From: a bacterium
Lineage (GTDB): Bacteria > UBA10199 > JAIBAG01
Reading direction: 5' to 3'
Length of the DNA: 37,168 bases
NCBI GenBank assembly: GCA_019695305.1
Contig: JAIBAG010000021.1
Location: forward strand, 1-37,168
In this document: positions 36,020 through 37,168 of the stretch, one piece after another
How the letters are laid out: each line of letters opens with the position of its first letter
Numbering within the stretch: the first letter of the stretch is position 1
The notes under the pieces: model-generated
What the model saw: the letters and a program-made list of their open reading frames with translations, nothing else
The model's database searches: none
What the model was told of the DNA's origin: nothing
Made by a program: the position numbers and the translations under genes

Positions 36020-36097
36020 AGGGGCTCGCGTCGCCCCCTCCACCGGCAAGCCGGATGGAGCCTCCCCCTCAGCGCCCTACGGGCTTTTAGGGGAGAC
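36020..36097 (+). repeat. Three-hairpin intergenic repeat, copy D
   Basis: Hairpin 1 is GGGGC-tcgcgtc-GCCCC. Hairpin 2 is CTCCA.CCGGC-AA-GCCGG.TGGAG. Hairpin 3 is GCCC-TAC-GGGC. The loop and lower-stem bases differ from copies A and B, but the pairing is kept. The end lacks the AAAGAGG tail of the other copies. It lies about 70 bp upstream of tRNA-Thr(TGT). Confidence 0.85.
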
Positions 36098-36165
36098 CGA
36101 TTAATTTTTTGGTCTTTGAAAAACCGACTTGTAGGGGAGGCTTGTGCTTCAAAGCCTTGATTTAG

Positions 36166-36238
36166 GCCGACATAGCTCAGCTGGTAGAGCAACTGATTTG
36201 TAATCAGTAGGTCGCCAGTTCGATCCTGGCTGTCGGCT
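36166..36238 (+). tRNA. tRNA-Thr (anticodon TGT)
   Basis: Acceptor GCCGACA pairs with TGTCGGC; the anticodon arm is ACTGA-TTTGTAA-TCAGT and the T arm GCCAG-TTCGATC-CTGGC. It is the first of four tRNAs before tuf, corresponding to thrU of the E. coli tufB operon. Two small hairpins (ATTCGC/GCGAAT at 36240-36256 and CTTCG/CGAAG at 36261-36275) follow it and may guide processing. Confidence 0.97.
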
Positions 36239-36278
36239 CATTCGCTTTTGGCGAATCGTGCTTCGTTTAGCGAAGTTA

Positions 36279-36361
<83 letters not shown>

Positions 36362-36439
36362 CAGTAGTGTGAAGGATGTAAAAAATTTTTTTTGAAAAAT
36401 GCGAGAAGAGGTAGTGGATAGAGGTCGCAGAAAAGAAAG

Positions 36440-36457
36440 TTTGTAATTAGGCGGGAG
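36440..36457 (+). repeat. Partial duplicate of the 5' flank and first bases of tRNA-Gly
   Basis: TTTGTAATTAGGCGGGAG at 36440-36457 repeats, with one A missing, the sequence at 36491-36509 that leads into and begins the tRNA-Gly gene. The copies are 51 bp apart. Between them lies a small hairpin CCCGA-AAA-TCGGG. It looks like a remnant of a duplicated tRNA 5' end. Confidence 0.75.
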
Positions 36458-36502
36458 CCCCGAAAATCGGGACAACCTGTTTTTTAGATTTTTGTAATTA
36501 AG

Positions 36503-36576
36503 GCGGGAGTAGCTCAGTTGGCTAGAGCATCAGCCTTCCAAGCTGAGGGTCGCGGGTTCGAGTCCCGTCTCCCGCT
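36503..36576 (+). tRNA. tRNA-Gly (anticodon TCC)
   Basis: Acceptor GCGGGAG pairs with CTCCCGC. The anticodon arm is TCAGC-CTTCCAA-GCTGA and the T arm GCGGG-TTCGAGT-CCCGT. It corresponds to glyT of the tufB operon. Partial copies of its 5' flank and 3' end lie on either side. Confidence 0.97.
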
Positions 36577-36578
36577 CA

Positions 36579-36689
36579 TAGAAGTGAAGATTGAGTTGAG
36601 TGTGAGCAAGTTGAATCGCGGGTCCGTGGAGCGAAGCGAAACGGTCCCCGTAGCGAAGCGGAGTGGGATCGAGTTCCGTCTCCCGCTCA
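36579..36689 (+). repeat. tRNA-linked element after tRNA-Gly, ending in a copy of its 3' end
   Basis: The 21 bases at 36669-36689 repeat the end of tRNA-Gly (36558-36578) with one change (20 of 21). The segment between contains the core GGTCCGTGGAGCGAAGCG...ACGGTCCC (36621-36648), which recurs after tRNA-Thr(GGT). Bases 36619-36686 begin GCGGG and end CCCGC, so a tRNA-like acceptor pairing is possible, but there is no anticodon arm. Confidence 0.75.
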
Positions 36690-36746
36690 CTTGATGTGAG
36701 CGAGGTGGTAAAAAGATTTTATAGTAGCTCATGCTGAGTGGTTAAT

Positions 36747-36819
36747 GCTGATGTAGCTCAGTTGGTAGAGCATTTCCATGGTAAGGAAAAGGTCACCGGT
36801 TCGATTCCGGTCATCAGCT
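36747..36819 (+). tRNA. tRNA-Thr (anticodon GGT)
   Basis: Acceptor GCTGATG pairs with CATCAGC. The anticodon arm is TTTCC-ATGGTAA-GGAAA and the T arm ACCGG-TTCGATT-CCGGT. It corresponds to thrT, the last tRNA before tufB in E. coli. Confidence 0.97.
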
Positions 36820-36905
36820 CAGAAATTAAAATAGAGCGGTTCCGGTCCGTGTAGCTAAGCGGAACGGTCCCTGAAGCCTGAAAGGCGTAAGGGGCATCAG
36901 CTCAG
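36820..36905 (+). repeat. tRNA-linked element after tRNA-Thr(GGT), ending in a copy of its 3' end
   Basis: CATCAGCTCAG at 36895-36905 repeats exactly the 3' end of tRNA-Thr(GGT) plus flank (36812-36822), 83 bp away. The core GGTCCGTGTAGCTAAGCG...ACGGTCCC (36844-36871) matches the core of the element after tRNA-Gly with four changes over 28 bases. It also holds the stem GTTCCG...CGGAAC. Confidence 0.75.
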
Positions 36906-36929
36906 TCCTTCTTGATTGATGGCGGCTTT

Positions 36930-37037
36930 TCTACTGCTACAGTAGACCATTAATTGCGAAGTGGGTTATTAAGTTGGTTTTTAAATATTGTTTTTGAAGT
37001 TTGTTTTGTGAAACGGGTTCACAGAACGGACTTCTGT
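36930..37037 (+). promoter_or_regulatory. tuf leader with overlapping alternative hairpins
   Basis: TCTACTG-CTA-CAGTAGA (36930-36946) is a perfect hairpin. Nearer the gene, TGTGAA-acggg-TTCACA (37007-37023) and ACAGAA-cggac-TTCTGT (37021-37037) share three bases, so both cannot form fully at once. They lie just before the tuf ribosome site (GGGAG, 37045-37049). This could tune tuf expression or mark processing between tRNA and mRNA. Confidence 0.5.
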
Positions 37038-37055
37038 ACTCTTTGGGAGAAACAT

Positions 37056-37168
37056 ATGACGAAGGAAAAATTTGAAAGAAAGAAACCGCACGTAAACATT
37101 GGAACGATTGGCCACGTGGATCATGGCAAGACATCGTTAACAGCCGCAATTACTAAAGTGTTGGCTGA
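37056..37168 (+). CDS. tuf: Elongation factor Tu, N-terminal fragment
   Basis: The first 37 codons are present and the gene continues past the window. The product opens [19 protein letters not shown] and [17 protein letters not shown], with the G1 P-loop [10 protein letters not shown]-Tu brings aminoacyl-tRNA to the ribosome. GGGAG lies 6 bases before the ATG. Four tRNA genes upstream in the order Thr-Tyr-Gly-Thr make this the equivalent of the tufB locus, where tRNAs and tuf are cotranscribed. Confidence 0.97.
   Translation, partial: MTKEKFERKKPHVNIGTIGHVDHGKTSLTAAITKVLA

Noticed and set aside
36619-36686. An additional functional tRNA between tRNA-Gly and tRNA-Thr(GGT)
   Set aside because: Acceptor ends can pair, but no anticodon arm or D arm can be built.
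36514-36732. Minus-strand open frame of 72 codons (contains RRDSNPRPSAWKADA)
   Set aside because: It is the antisense of tRNA-Gly and its partial 3' copy, with no ribosome site.

Overview
The window looks like chromosomal DNA of a Gram-negative bacterium of the broad 'deltaproteobacterial' type (Myxococcota, Bdellovibrionota or an uncultured relative). The evidence is gene content: the order ispE - tRNA-Gln - prs - rplY - pth, the rpsF-rpsR-DUF2232-rplI-dnaB string, lipoprotein signal peptides, a lipoprotein lytic transglycosylase, HrpB, and a BolA/Grx4 pair. Exact taxonomy cannot be settled from the sequence alone. It is mostly a housekeeping region. The unusual material is in the intergenic repeats and in the spacers of the tRNA cluster.

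Layout. 1-3.0 kb: the 3' end of metF, an exported beta-helix protein, an unrecognised minus-strand gene, and a small lipoprotein gene that may be leaderless. 3.1-6.9 kb: a minus-strand fatty-acid beta-oxidation operon (fadA then a FadN-type fusion enzyme), preceded by a good promoter with a 10+10 bp inverted-repeat operator. 5.5-7.6 kb: several copies of a C/G-rich palindromic repeat surrounding a DUF559 endonuclease-like gene; the last copy encodes the C-terminus of that protein. 7.6-14.4 kb: a PIF1-like helicase, a secreted protein, mfd (minus) and a tail-anchored unknown protein.

14.6-24.9 kb: mltD-like lytic transglycosylase with four LysM domains, ispE, tRNA-Gln, prs, rplY, a 159-bp perfect-armed inverted repeat, pth, a frameshifted glycine-zipper gene, rpsF, rpsR, a DUF2232 membrane protein, rplI and dnaB. 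25-32 kb: a GT2 glycosyltransferase, rph, rdgB, hrpB (minus), queG, rpsT, a ferritin-like diiron protein, and grxD and bolA (minus). 32-35.8 kb: initiator tRNA, serA, purA and a thrombospondin type-3 repeat lipoprotein. 35.8-37.2 kb: a strong promoter, a structured leader, then tRNA-Thr(TGT), tRNA-Tyr(GTA), tRNA-Gly(TCC), tRNA-Thr(GGT) and the start of tuf. This is the same order as the tufB operon of E. coli.

Four observations stand out. (1) DUF559 gene and its repeat form a possible miniature mobile unit, comparable in layout to the RAYT/REP association. (2) A second family of about 85 bp, with three hairpins, occurs four times, always in the orientation of the surrounding genes, with compensatory base changes between copies. 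(3) Two tRNA genes in the tuf cluster are each followed by a related small element that ends in a copy of that tRNA's own 3' end. (4) A 159-bp element with 30-bp perfect inverted arms lies between rplY and pth. No CRISPR array, insertion-sequence transposase, phage gene or classical defence operon was seen.
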